A stretch of 64,000 nt of DNA from Umbelopsis ramanniana AG (Eukaryota > Mucoromycota > Umbelopsidomycetes > Umbelopsidales > Umbelopsidaceae): NCBI RefSeq assembly GCF_025399195.1, contig NW_026252169.1:1-64000 (forward strand), in the 5' to 3' direction. Numbering within the stretch: position 1 is the stretch's first letter; every line of letters starts with the position of its first letter. Both the position numbers and the translations under genes were made by a program. Positions 47,810 to 59,037 of the stretch are shown piece by piece. Below the pieces are notes generated by a model. The model did not search any database. It saw nothing but the letters and a program-made list of their open reading frames with translations, and was not told the origin of the DNA.

Positions 47810-48006
47810 GCATAGCCGGCCATATCCACTGTATTCACACATCCATATATTTTGCATTCATCACTAGCTAGTTACACTATTGTTTTTTTAAATAAAGTCC
47901 CCACTTTAACGCTCATTGTAAGTCTCTAACTGAAAATATTTGTTTCTTTTCTATATTGCGATCTGGGGTATGACTAAAAATTCAAATGGAATACACATGA
48001 GATGGC

Positions 48007-49233
48007 TCAAGAGTCAATATGTTGTGAAACAATGCGCTTTCGTTCGACGCGACTGACATTGACTGAGCTGCCGGTGGGAGTACCAGCCACTAGGCCTTGA
48101 TAGTCCAAACGGTAAATCTTAGGCGGAAGACCTTTACCGAATTTACGATTGATGTGGTTGGAGCACAGCAGGGCGCTAATGAGAACGAAAAGATGGAAGG
48201 GTATCAGGGAGAAAGCTACGATGTAGCAGTTGGTCAGACATTGACGACTGAACGTTTGGTATTTGAACTTGCAACCTGGCAAGAGGGTTCGAGGGAAGCA
48301 TTTGTTAGAACGCTCATGGAAATCAGTGAATGTTTTGTATCCACAGCAGTGAAGCTAAAGAAGAAAAGAGAGGTTAGAACAGAATAGCATCGATACGGCA
48401 TCGCGATGAAAGACTAACGTTGGCTTGAATGCGAGCACGATCGTTGGCTGATAAATTATAGTGCCATTGGTACGATAGCTTTCCCTCCAAATTCCATTTA
48501 TTTTTGCGGTACGAGACATAGCCGATAGCAGCAATCAGGGCAAAGCATGGCCATAGCAAGACGTTGTAGACGGTCAAAATAGCGCGATTGTTGAGCATGA
48601 TGCCAGCGTAGCCAACGAAGGAGGTGATCAAGCTTATACTTCCTGCTGCAGTCACGACTGGAGAAAAAACCGACGACAGTTGAGTACAAGCATGATGGGT
48701 AGGCGGGAAAAAACCTCGTCACTTACGTCGTAGGAGCAAAGGTTCGCTGACAATAATGACATCAGCTCGAAGGTACACTGATGAAGTGGAGAGGTGAGCC
48801 AAAGGACGGTATACACAACGCCATCGGCGACCAACTTACGTTTGAAATACGTCAACACAGCGAGCAACACACCACCCAGACCGTAGATAAAGAGCTGGTA
48901 GAGAAAAAAGATGGAGGTTTTTTTTTTCAATAAGCGACGATAACAGCAGATCGAGTGCCTTTCCCGCTTACTTACAATGGTATTTGATATGAGCATCCAC
49001 CATTTGTGAACGGTCCACCGGCCCCTCTTCTTGGCTTGTTCGTCGGTATTGGCGGCTTGGAATCGCTTCATGACATGCAATGACGACGCATCGACACTAC
49101 TTCGCATAGACGGTGGGCTAGCGTTCGGGACCCATGGTAGGACGGGCGGGGCGGGAAGGTGGTCGACTGAATTCCAGGGTGAAATGTTTTGAGCCGGTGC
49201 TATACCATGCAGACTAGATCGTAGCTGAGCCAT
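48007..49233 (-). CDS. Tetraspanin
   Basis: Four-pass membrane organiser of the fungal tetraspanin type. Five exons on the minus strand: 49233-48976, 48894-48840, 48777-48727, 48657-48419, 48354-48007; 316 aa. A cytoplasmic N-terminal part of about 85 residues precedes TM1 (FIYGLGGVLLAVLTYF); TM2 and TM3 follow in the fourth exon (ITSFVGYAGIML, VLLWPCFALIAAIGYVSY). The large loop opens with the diagnostic LHCCGY motif and contains further cysteines (NKCFP, PGCKF, RQCLTNC), then TM4 (IVAFSLIPFHLFVLISALL). The cytoplasmic tail is basic. The long N-terminal extension is like fungal Tsp2/Tsp3 proteins. Role unknown; these affect polar growth and morphogenesis in other fungi. Confidence 0.85.
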
Positions 49234-49419
49234 AGAGGAGAAGCAAGTGTCAAAAGTAGCACAGTAGTATGAAATGTATAAAAATAAAGACCAGCACACG
49301 TTGCCGTCGCGATTGGCTAAAATCACACGAAACAAAGTAGCAATTTTTATGGGAGAAAATAAAAAGGGGTGGACAATGTAAGAAAAAAAAATGTCAAGAT
49401 CCTTTAATATAAAACTTCT

Positions 49420-52400
49420 TTATGGTAGCGTCTTTACGAATTCAATGATTCTCTTGACTCCAACCCACCAGGTACCGCATTCATCGGACTTGGTAGTGGC
49501 CAGTTCCAATTGGATGCGTCCTGCGTCTTCATAGTTGCGTTGTTGCAAGGCTAAACGGGATAATTAGCAAACCTGGTTTGGCTATCTTTACCATGGTCAG
49601 GGCTACTCACCTTGAGCAAGGGCAATCATTCGGTCGGTCACTCCACTTGACAACTCTTGGTTATTCAACATATCGCTCATCACCACCAATCTCTTCTCTG
49701 CATCGTCCCACATACGCTTTTGAGCAGGCTGCAAAACAGGACATAACGGTGAATACGCTATTGCAGTCGCGTTTGTTCTACATTGTAAATTGAACTTACG
49801 CCCGAATTTTGTCTTGCTCGCTGAAGTTCAGCTGTCAAAGAAGTAACAATGACCTTTTGTGCTGCTGGGATGTGAGTTTGGTCTCCTCTGGCTGTAAAGT
49901 AAAAAGAAACGCATTCAATTAAATCCATCCAACACTTTTGACTTGATCTCGTATCTACACTTACGATGGCGCTTGGGCTGAGGAGGGGCTGGTGCTGCTA
50001 CAGGAGATGGAGCAGGAGCGGATGCTGGAGGGCCGGCAGGTGGAGCATGCATATGACCAGGTTGTTGCTGTTGTGGTGGTGCCATAGGGCCAGGCATGTT
50101 GACTTGACCAGCAGGTGGAGCATAGGAGAAGGAACCACGGCTAGCAGGTTGTTGCTGCTGATGTTGCTGTGGTGGCTGTCCAGGATGCATAGGAGGAGCT
50201 CCATAAGGTCCTGGTCCTCGTTGAGTCATGGTCGGTGACATGGGTCTATAGCCTGTAGCAGGGGATGCGCTACGATACAACGGTGATGGAGCCACACCTC
50301 CAGTAGGAGGTGGTGGCAAAGGTGCGTGCTGCTGCTGTTGTTGTGGTGGCCCATTGCTCATAGGCGCTCCTCCCATAGGAGCGTTTTGCATAGGAGCGGA
50401 ATTGGGGAAAGGTGACATGATACGCTGAGGTCCAGCGTTAGGTGTGCTAGGTCTCTTGTTGGCAGAAGCAGGGGAAGCACGAGAAAGCATCGGTGGGTCA
50501 TTCCAAGCGGGAATATCCTTGCGGTAGTTAGCTACTGACTCAGTGTTGGAAGGCGGAGGGGGCAGAGGAGCTGCCTGTGTAGGCTGAGTCTGGTAAGGGT
50601 TGTAAGGTGCTCCATAACTACCTTGCTGACCGTACGATGGTGTTTGGCTATGCGTAGGTTGGGGAGGCATGTAGCCACTGGTGGGTGCAGGCTTATAAGA
50701 TTGGCTCTGTACGCCCGCATTCATAAGTTGAGGAGCAGCTTGGGGAGCATATGGGCTTTGCTGCTGCACTGGCTGAGCAGGAGTATAACCTTGGTAAGCG
50801 TTATTAGCAGGAGCAGTAGCTGGCAAAGGCTTATCATAACGCTGTGTCTGTTGCTGTTGACCAGCTGGAGCTGTAGAGCCGTATGCTGATCCATATCCGT
50901 AAGCGGCAGCAGCTTGTTGTGGTTGCTGCTGTTGGGCGGGTGGTTGTTGTTGTTGCTGCTGTCCAAGTCCACCAATGGGTAGAGAATCGAAGGGGAATGG
51001 TACGGGTCCTGCACGAGCAGCGTTGCCATCGGCATGATGAAGACGATCTCTAGTCACACTCAGGATATCCTCCTTTTCTGAACGGTAGGATTGAGGAATC
51101 AGATCAATGAAGTACAAAGCAGCAGTCAAGTTGCCTTGAGTAGCGAGGATTCTAGAATAGTCGCAATACTTGTCGTAAAGGGCGGACAAATGGAAGGACT
51201 GTCCAGGCTGAGCATCCATGTCAGAGTCAACAAAGTTGATAGCACTTCTGTAAACGGTCACCTTTTCCATAAGCTCATGGAGAGACTGAGCAGCAGGTTT
51301 GGATTGATCAGCTTCCTGATCAGCAATCCAGATTCCGACGACTTTGTGAAGCTTGCCAGCAGCAAGGTAACAGAGCTGAGCGTTTTGGATTTGAGCAGGA
51401 GAGTGTGCCTCTAAGCGCTGACCAAGGGTTTCGCAAAGAGATTCGAATTCGTCAACCTTGGCAAAGGTGCAGAGGATGACCATGACTTCACGCCAATCCT
51501 CCAAAGAAGCATTGATGACGATATCTTGGAGATCGTGATGAATGATGCCCTGGACAAGACGGAGATAAGGCGTCTTTTCGATCTGGTGTTCAAAGTAAAC
51601 CTTGCGAGTACGGTTTAACAATTCTTCACCACCACAGACAGCAAACATCAAGGCATCAGCCCAACGATCCACACTCAAGCACATATCGACGGCCGAAGCA
51701 AAATCACCCAGGACTAAAGATCGGGTAATCAAAGAATCCACATCCGTGCTGCCTTCAGGATATATTTTGAAAGGCTTGGCGGCAGCTTTTTGCACAGGAG
51801 CTTGCTCCTCAACAACGGCTGGCTCGGTGGTATCCACAACAGGTGCGGCGGTGCTTCCAACCAAGAAGTCGGCTTCAGCACCAGACGATCCAGAAAATAA
51901 ACCAGTCATCTCATCATTTGCTTCAGGTTGTTCCACTTCACTTGATTCTGGTTCAGTAGGGGCGGCTGCGGCTGGTTCTTCAGGAACAGCAGCCTCTTGA
52001 GCGACAGCCACCTCCGAGGATTCTATTTTGTCTGTGCCCTCACCGCTAGAGACTTTAAGCTGTGCAACAGCTTGTGAAATTTGAGTCAAGACTTGATCCT
52101 TATCGAAGCCAAGATCATTGACAAGGTGCTCGCGAACATTTTCCTTCATGAGAGCTTGAAGAATGGTCCAGCTGTCACCAGACACATGGTTTTGTGCGTA
52201 TTCGGCCAATGTATTATTTTCGATGGCAGTTTGCAACTGTGAAACTCGTTCATTCAAGTCCTTGTCAAGAGCAATGTTGGTGATCTTGACGGTATGGGCA
52301 ACACTGCGAGGATCGACAACGTTTTGGGGATCGGCATTGGCATTCTTCAAAACTGCGGCGTTATTAAAGCTTGTCAGTTTACCACCGTAGGCAAAAGTAG

Positions 52401-53881
52401 CACCGGCAGGACGACGAAGCCACTTGGGAGGATGCTTGAGATTAAGACCATCACCCTGTTGAGGAGCGAATGCAGCAGGGGCAAATGGATCATTGCTGAC
52501 GGCTTCTTGAGCAAAAGCATCAGCGGGTTGCTCACGGCTAGTTCCTTGCAAGGAATGAATAGATATCTGTGGAAGAAAGAAAACATCGTTCAATATATGT
52601 AACTGAAGCGAGCGAGGACATACTGCGGAAATTAAGCATTAATGTCATACCTTGCCATCAAAGGAAGCAGACGCGAAGAAGTCAGGATTGGGATTGTACC
52701 AGTCGACCTCAAAAGTCCAGTTATGGCTAACGGGAAGCTCGCCAATGATTTCACCGGATCTAGGGTTCCAGCAAATCGTTCTAGAGTCTTTGCCAGAGGA
52801 CAGCAACAGATCAGAATCCTTTTGACACCAAGAAAGAGACAAAACACCTTGCTGATGACCAGTGAGGGTTTTGACGGGGGCGTGAGCATTTCTCAAATCC
52901 CACATGGCAATGACAGGGTTTGAATCGTCCTCTGAGGCGGTTACAATTTGGGTTGCAACGTCTGGGCTCCAAGCAATGGATGAAATGCCACCTCTGACAG
53001 CAGGCAAGGCTCCGCCAGCATGTGCCAAAGCGACTACTTCCCTTCGGTTTCTCAAATCCCATACAACAGTATAGCCAGTATTGGAAGAAGTTGCCAAAAT
53101 ATGTTGGACTTGGTTGTTCCATGAAAGGTCGGTAATGGCATCTATTTTTTGCGACTTTGCTCCGGGCGAATATGGTTTAGAAGGATTGGTGAGATCCCAG
53201 ATGAAGATCTATAGAGTGAATATGCATGGGGGTTAGATTTTCAGCGCGGTTGAAAAAGCGTGATGAGGTAAAAGTTACTTGCCTCTCCGTTGCCGGCAGC
53301 AGAAGCCATTAGATTAGACTGAAATGGATTGAACGACAATCCGCGAACCGAGCCAGTGTGCTGAGAGTTTTTGAATATAACAGCATCATCACTGTAGATA
53401 TCAGGCATCAGTTGAAGGGGGAAAAAAGAAAATTATGCAAGGGCTTCGGTTGAATCCAGTATGCCATTACCTTCCATCCAATAATGACTTTGTATTCCAA
53501 AGGTTAAGTTCACCACCTTCCATACCACCAGCAATGACACCAGCATCACCGCCATGAGGGCTCCATGCAAGACGATTGAACCTGAGATGTCATGACAGAT
53601 GGTTAGTACGACAGGGCCGTGGGACCCCTGTAAGGTCTCGATGATGAAGCGGATGGGCAGAACAAGTGTTACCTTGATGAGCAGCTGATCTTTGCCGATG
53701 GTTGCAACTCTAATTCTGGCGACTCCAAATCGACGGTGAAGAGTTCTAGGTCAGCATCATTGGAGAATGAAGCATCCATAGCTCCAGCTACTGTTCCGGT
53801 GGCGATCATGGGCAGATGGGTATGAGATGAGGAGAACCACGCCATGGTGGCGGTTCGATTGATCTCCTTCAGCTTGGGCAT
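49420..53881 (-). CDS. SEC31: COPII outer-coat protein Sec31
   Basis: Sec31 forms with Sec13 the outer cage of ER-to-Golgi COPII vesicles. Eight exons on the minus strand: 53881-53673, 53581-53471, 53391-53283, 53208-52651, 52566-49965, 49891-49800, 49728-49611, 49550-49420; 1309 aa, normal length. Residues 1-340 form a WD40 propeller (FNRLAWSPHGGD, GEIFIWDL, VVWDLRNRREV, DSRTICWNPRSGEIIG). The alpha-solenoid (ACE1) part follows, with VDRWADALMFAVCGGEELL. Residues about 780-1190 are rich in proline and glutamine, where relatives bind Sec23. The C-terminal 150 residues are helical (LTAELQRARQ, RMWDDAEKRLVVM) and end WWVGVKRIIEFVKTLP, the family end. Intron 3 is GC-AG. Confidence 0.95.
53209..53282 (-). 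other. GC-AG intron in SEC31
   Basis: On the minus strand the exon ends GGA GAG and the intron begins GCAAGT and ends CTATAG. The join gives NGE-IFIWDL, the expected propeller strand. A GT four bases on would shift the frame. Confidence 0.8.
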
Positions 53882-54183
53882 TGTTCAAAGTAGAGCACTA
53901 TAAGAGAACCAAAAAGGTGTTTGACCAACGTAGTTTCAAGTCCAGGCAGCCAGCGCAGTCCAGCCAAATCAGCGCGTTAACGCAACCACGTATGATTCCC
54001 AAATCTGTTTGCAAACATGTTTCGAAACAGTGGGTCGGCAAGGGAACTTGGTTGTTTCGAAACACTCGCTCAGGTCGCAGGCGGAGACCCTAACTTTTTT
54101 TTTTTTTTACTGAAAGTTTCTCACTGGGAACAGTTATTTTAGATCAATTGCTCACAAGCATGACAAAGTGTTGCCGTCAATAA
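53882..54183. promoter_or_regulatory. Divergent SEC31/VTC promoter region
   Basis: 302 bp between two start codons on opposite strands. A T12 tract lies at 54097-54108, about 80 bp before the VTC gene. No CACGTG or clear TATA box was seen. Confidence 0.5.
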
Positions 54184-56373
54184 ATGAAATTTGGTGAACA
54201 CTTAAGAAAACAACGACTACCTCAATGGAGGTTCTTTTACCTTGACTACGACGGCTTGAAAAGCACTCTCAAAAAAACCACCGAGGAATGGGCTGACAAG
54301 GACGATCAGTTGTTCATTGACCGTTTGGTCATTGAACTTGACAAGGTCCATTCTTTTTACGCTCTCAAACTTGGTGAAACACAGCGTCGTATCCGATCCT
54401 GCCAACGACGAATCCAAACCCTCAGCATGTCCCAACACCCAGCTCTTTCGGAATATCTCTCAATTCAAAACGAAATCACTGATATTACCAGCGAAGTCCA
54501 GGAATTATTTTGGTATACTCGGCTCAATTACAGTGGGTTCATAAAGATTGTCAAGAAACATGATCGTTATGCTGATCATGTTCCAAAGCTACGGGGCCAC
54601 TTCTTGACATTATTACACCATCGGTCGTTTTATAAAGCTGAGGCTTTTTCGCAATTAACGACGGAACTGGCAAAGCTATACGACTCAGCTCGAGTGAGTG
54701 GTCATCAGCCATTCAACGACTTTTCCACCATTACCCCACCCAACGTTATTACTCCCATTGTTCGTCAGCATCAACCACTTGTCTACAAAAACACTAAATA
54801 TTGGGTCCACCCCGACAACATCATGGATGTCAAGACCCATATATTGAAGTATATGCCGCTGATTAGTCAGAACGCTTCTTCTTCACCACAAACCACCGGC
54901 GGTCCACCCTCCACACCTCCCAGTCTCATTACTGATTCGGTCATCGCACATGCCACGGAGGAACGCTGCAGCGACGAACTAATATCATCGGTCTACTTGG
55001 ATGATCAATACTTTTCGTCGTATATGTCACGTGTGCAATTTTCGGCAGACCAACGAACCATTCGGCTGCGCTGGTATGGCAACGACACTCGCAATGTTCA
55101 TGTTGAACGAAAATCCTATAATTACATTAATCAAGAACCTGTTGAAGGACTGCCAGCATCTCAGGAACAATCTGAAGAATCAAGTACAAAAGACCGACAT
55201 ACACTCAAAGCCAAAGCAGTTACAGAATGGCTTCGCGGAGACTGGAGTGTGAGTGAAAAATTACAGAAGGCACAACTTAAAAAGCAATCCAGTGGACTTG
55301 ACTGGGTCATGGAGGATGACGATGACATGGAAATCGAACGACTTCGAAGTATTGCCCAGGATATTCAAGACATTGTGGTAGGAGATCAATTACGACCTGT
55401 GGTGCGGACGGTTTTTCGTCGGACGGTATTCCAATCACCTGATGAGAATGTTCGAATTTCTATGGATACGGACTTTGTTATGGCTCGTGAATTTGGATGG
55501 AACCATCCCGAGTCACCTATGGCGGACCCGTGGCGAAGAGATGATCTCACAGCACAGACGGCCGATGAAGATCAATACCTTGATATACCCAACGAACCTG
55601 CTCATCCTGACGATTACCATCGCTTTCGGTATGCCATTCTCGAAGTGAAGCTACGTACACCACAGTACCCTACCACCATGTGCATCGGCGATAACGATGA
55701 ACCTGATTGCGTCAAAACTCTTGTGCGTGCCCGAATGATGGAGCCTATTCCTCATTTTTCAAAATACGTCCATGCCGTCTCAGTTCTGTGGGATTCCAAA
55801 GTCCCGTTATTACCATTTTGGGTAAGTTACGCTTTCTGAATATCGAATCCAAGCTTTTTGCCTTGCCAGTATTAACCCTTCCCTGACCAGCTTCCACAGC
55901 TTCAAGAAGGCGTGTATTGTCCCACAGGGATTCGATTACATCGCGCCTACCACTCCACGGCCGAGTCATGCGACACTGGCATGGACAGCCAAGATAGAAA
56001 TCCTCCATTACAGCCCGATTTCTCCTTCCAACTACAAGCACCTCCCTCACGTCCCATGAATCAATCATTACATATTGCATCCTCTGTACCATCCATTACC
56101 AACGAAACCACGCCTTTGTTAACACTCTCTGACAACGAAGCACAGACCTCACGACCCACCATAGCACATTCTGTACGGCGATTGGTGCAAGCAGTGTACC
56201 CTGTTATTCTGCTTATCCTCATTACGGCCATCGCACTGGCCATAGCCGAAATCGAAGATCGAATGTTGGCAAACGTTCTTGGCGTCCTGGTGGCTGCCAT
56301 GGCATTAGCTGGGTTTTGCCTTTGGATGTTTGTTTTTAAAACCTCTTTGACTCAGACGACCAGAGCAATGTGA
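54184..56373 (+). CDS. SPX-VTC polyphosphate polymerase-type protein
   Basis: A subunit of the vacuolar transporter chaperone complex, which makes polyphosphate from ATP and feeds it into vacuoles; SPX domains sense inositol pyrophosphates. Two exons: 54184-55821 and 55891-56373; 706 aa, close to yeast Vtc4 (721). The SPX domain (about 1-150) opens MKFGEHLRKQRLPQWRFFYL and includes IKIVKKHDR. The VTC tunnel domain (about 185-550) has TKYWVHPDNI, TIRLRWYG, RTVFRRTVFQ, ILEVKL and HFSKYVHAVSVL with PFW. Three membrane segments (YPVILLILITAIALAIA and GVLVAAMALAGFCLWMF clearest) end the protein. Most ligand residues known from Vtc4 appear present, but VERKSY replaces the usual VE-KTH, so whether it is the catalytic subunit or a Vtc2/3-type partner is open. 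Confidence 0.85.
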
Positions 56374-56791
56374 AACCTCTTTTTTTTTGTTCTTTACAAA
56401 TAATCACGTTAGTTATTGACCAATAAACATTGGTTTAACATCAATCTACTGGAAACCCGTATGTAAACATCGATGACCGCATTTCACTGCTGTTGATAGT
56501 TGCTGCTGTAGCTTTCAATCAGCTTGATCTGACACTGAAAAAACCAAGACATTACATACAAACTGGAAAACGGCCGAAACATAGTTTGCATGAATATGTG
56601 ATCTCATTCGCATCAATTCCACGCTAGGAGAAAAAAAAAAAAAAAAAGAGTGTCATGCCATGAAATCAAATAAGTATCGCACACTGTCTCATGAAGAACG
56701 CATTAGATTTTTCTTTCTTCTATCTAATTAAAAAGCGCAAGCAACCTTGCCCACCGTATCTTTTATATAACTTTATCAATCTCATCGAACT
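56374..56791. other. VTC 3' end and SUR7-like promoter
   Basis: 418 bp. A18-type tract near 56630-56647 and TATATAA at 56764-56770, only 22 bp before the SUR7-like ATG. Nothing else recognised. Confidence 0.45.
56764..56770 (+). promoter_or_regulatory. TATA box close to the SUR7-like start
   Basis: TATATAA ending 21 bp before the ATG at 56792. If used, transcription would start near or after that ATG, so either the leader is extremely short or another element is used. Confidence 0.35.
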
Positions 56792-58387
56792 ATGTGGGGA
56801 TCTGGATGGCTCGCTTCTTTTCTACTGTTTTGCGCATGGCTGCTTCAACTGTTCACCATCATTGGTGGTTTAAACAACCTGCCGTTCTTGAATGAAGCGT
56901 ACTACACACGTGTACAGGCGAACAACCAAGCCGATCGATTTTACCTTTGGAACTCATGCTCGGAAAACCCTATTGACACTGTCTCTTCATGCGGCGCTCC
57001 GGTGGCTGGTTATCAATGGGGTAATCAGGCTCCATACAACACTGTTCCCGGTGTAACTGGTCATTCCAAGACGTTCTTTGCCTTGTCCGCCGTGACTTGG
57101 ATCGCCTTTGGTATCACTACTTTGACGCTTCTCTCTTCTCTGATTACTCACTGCTGCTGTCGCCGTAGAATGTCATCACGATGGTTTGATTTCAATCATT
57201 TCTGGTGGGGTTTTATTGCTTGGCTCGCTCAATTGGCCGCCTTTATCTTGGCCATTATCTTTGGTACCCGTGGTGGAAGTCTCATTGAAAACAGCATTCC
57301 CAATTCAAGTTATTCATTGGGTCCCAGCACTTGGATGTCGCTTGGTGCATTCCTTGCACTGACTTTGAGTATGATGATGTTCTGCTGTGGATTCTGTCTG
57401 GCCAAGAAGAGAAAGAGGACTCAAACCGCAGATCAAGCCTATGATGATCAAGCTCAATACGCACAAACTAAGAATAGCCGTGGATGGTTTGGACGTAAGA
57501 AACAGGCGCCGGTTGAAGACCCAGAAATGGCTTACAACAGCACCGGTGCGTATAATGCTGGAGCCTATGACAACCCCACTGGAGCCAATACAAATGCCTA
57601 TAATACTACTGGCACTGGAGCTTATGACAACCCAACTACCACTGGTTCCAATTACGGCACTAAAAATCACTCTAACCCGGCTGCCACTGCTGCCGTGGCT
57701 GGTGCTGCTGGTGCCGCTGGTGCTTATGGTGTGCATAAATACAACCAGTCAAATAATAATACTTCCACCGGTACTAACAACTACGACAACACCACGGGTG
57801 CTTATGGATCCAAGACTGGAAACTACGACAATGCTGCTGCTACTGGTGCCACCGGTGCTTATGGAGCTAATACTGGTAACTACGACAACACTGGCACTAC
57901 TGGTACTACGGGTGCTTATGGATCCAATACTGGAAACTACGACAACACTGGTACTACTGGTACCACCGGTGCCTATGGAGCGAATACTGGAAACTACGAC
58001 AATGCTGCTGCTACTGGTACCACCGGTGCTTATGGATCCAATACTGGAAATTACGACAACACTGCTACTACTGGTACTACGGGTGCTTATGGATCCAATA
58101 CTGGAAATTACGACAACACTGCTACTACTGGTACTACGGGTGCTTATGGAGCCAATACTGGAAACTACGATAACACAACCGGTACATCGGGTGCTTATAA
58201 CACTGATACGGGAGTTGCCGATAACAATTCCAGTGTTTATCACACTCCAGCTACCGGCTATGACAATGCCGCCAACGGCAGCACCACTGGCTACAAGACT
58301 GGCGGCACAGGCGTGTATGATAATCCTGCCGATGGGTATAACAACCTAACAGGTTATGACGGTACTGACGACAAAGTACGAGTGTAG
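56792..58387 (+). CDS. SUR7/PalI-like membrane protein with repeat-rich tail
   Basis: A single-exon, 531-aa membrane protein. Four hydrophobic segments: residues 6-26 (WLASFLLFCAWLLQLFTII), about 95-116, about 132-155 and about 180-205, with an extracellular loop between the first two that carries two cysteines (WNSC and SSCG), the arrangement seen in SUR7/PalI-family proteins of the fungal plasma membrane. A CCC-RRR patch follows TM2 and KKRKR follows TM4. The tail from residue 215 is low-complexity (Gly, Thr, Asn, Tyr, Ala) and includes seven copies of a 19-residue unit beginning GAYGSNTGNYDN. Its function is unknown; a cell-wall or membrane-domain role is only a family-level guess. Pfam-level assignment is moderate. 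Confidence 0.7.
   Translation: MWGSGWLASFLLFCAWLLQLFTIIGGLNNLPFLNEAYYTRVQANNQADRFYLWNSCSENPIDTVSSCGAPVAGYQWGNQAPYNTVPGVTGHSKTFFALSAVTWIAFGITTLTLLSSLITHCCCRRRMSSRWFDFNHFWWGFIAWLAQLAAFILAIIFGTRGGSLIENSIPNSSYSLGPSTWMSLGAFLALTLSMMMFCCGFCLAKKRKRTQTADQAYDDQAQYAQTKNSRGWFGRKKQAPVEDPEMAYNSTGAYNAGAYDNPTGANTNAYNTTGTGAYDNPTTTGSNYGTKNHSNPAATAAVAGAAGAAGAYGVHKYNQSNNNTSTGTNNYDNTTGAYGSKTGNYDNAAATGATGAYGANTGNYDNTGTTGTTGAYGSNTGNYDNTGTTGTTGAYGANTGNYDNAAATGTTGAYGSNTGNYDNTATTGTTGAYGSNTGNYDNTATTGTTGAYGANTGNYDNTTGTSGAYNTDTGVADNNSSVYHTPATGYDNAANGSTTGYKTGGTGVYDNPADGYNNLTGYDGTDDKVRV
57797..58189 (+). repeat. 57-bp coding minisatellite, about 7 units
   Basis: Units begin at 57797, 57854, 57911, 57968, 58025, 58082 and 58139 (last one 51 bp). 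Each encodes GAYG(S/A)NTGNYDN plus seven Thr/Gly/Ala-rich residues. The fifth and sixth units are identical at the DNA level, pointing to recent duplication. The S/A position runs S-A-S-A-S-S-A. Because the unit is a multiple of three, two other frames also stay open. Confidence 0.95.
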
Positions 58388-59037
58388 GAGTAGCGTTCAG
58401 CTTGAAAGAAACCAAAAAAAAAAAACCAAAAAAAAAAAATGTTTTCCACGCTCGAGGATAACATCAAGAAAAAAAAACATATCTATAATATATTATATGC
58501 TACGATACTTTTTTTCTTTCTTTCATCCTCTTCTTTATGTCTGTTTGTTAAAAAAAAAAATACATGCTAATAATGCAATGGTACGATTTATAATAGTATA
58601 ATAAACGTCGAAATTAATTACTTTCATGATGCCGCTAAACCAAATGATATCAACCGAGATTTCGGTTCTTCGACTTATGCCCGACTTTCTCCCAACACTC
58701 GGTTTGTCTATGATTTATCTGTAGCTTAGCAACAGGTCTCTCCTCGGAGCATATTTAGCCCATGCTAAATGCCAATGAGACAACCTACGAGACCCTACCA
58801 AAATGGGAGGGGGGGTGTCATATCGGAATGAATTCAAGACAATGAAGAAAAAAAAAATTTAATTGGAATTATGGTACAGGATAAACGGCAGGGTATGAAG
58901 TGGTATATATCGGCGACTAGGCGGATTGGACAGGCGGGGATGGAAAGGGGATGAGCAAAAGTCTACGATTTGTACAGTGTAAAAGAGAAGAAAGGGATTT
59001 GTAACCAAAAAAAAATTGAAAGCAAGTCAAGCCAGGT
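58388..59037. other. Convergent 3' spacer, SUR7-like gene and cyclin
   Basis: 650 bp between two genes that end toward each other, with many A tracts (58413-58422, 58428-58438, 58550-58560). No gene seen. Confidence 0.4.

Noticed and set aside
57797-58189. CRISPR-like array suggested by regular repeats
   Set aside because: The units are contiguous with no spacers, are coding, and the genome is eukaryotic.
57387-58349. 320-codon and 164-codon (57749-58243, minus strand) ORFs over the minisatellite
   Set aside because: They stay open only because the repeat unit is 57 bp, a multiple of three. The SUR7-like frame has the membrane segments.
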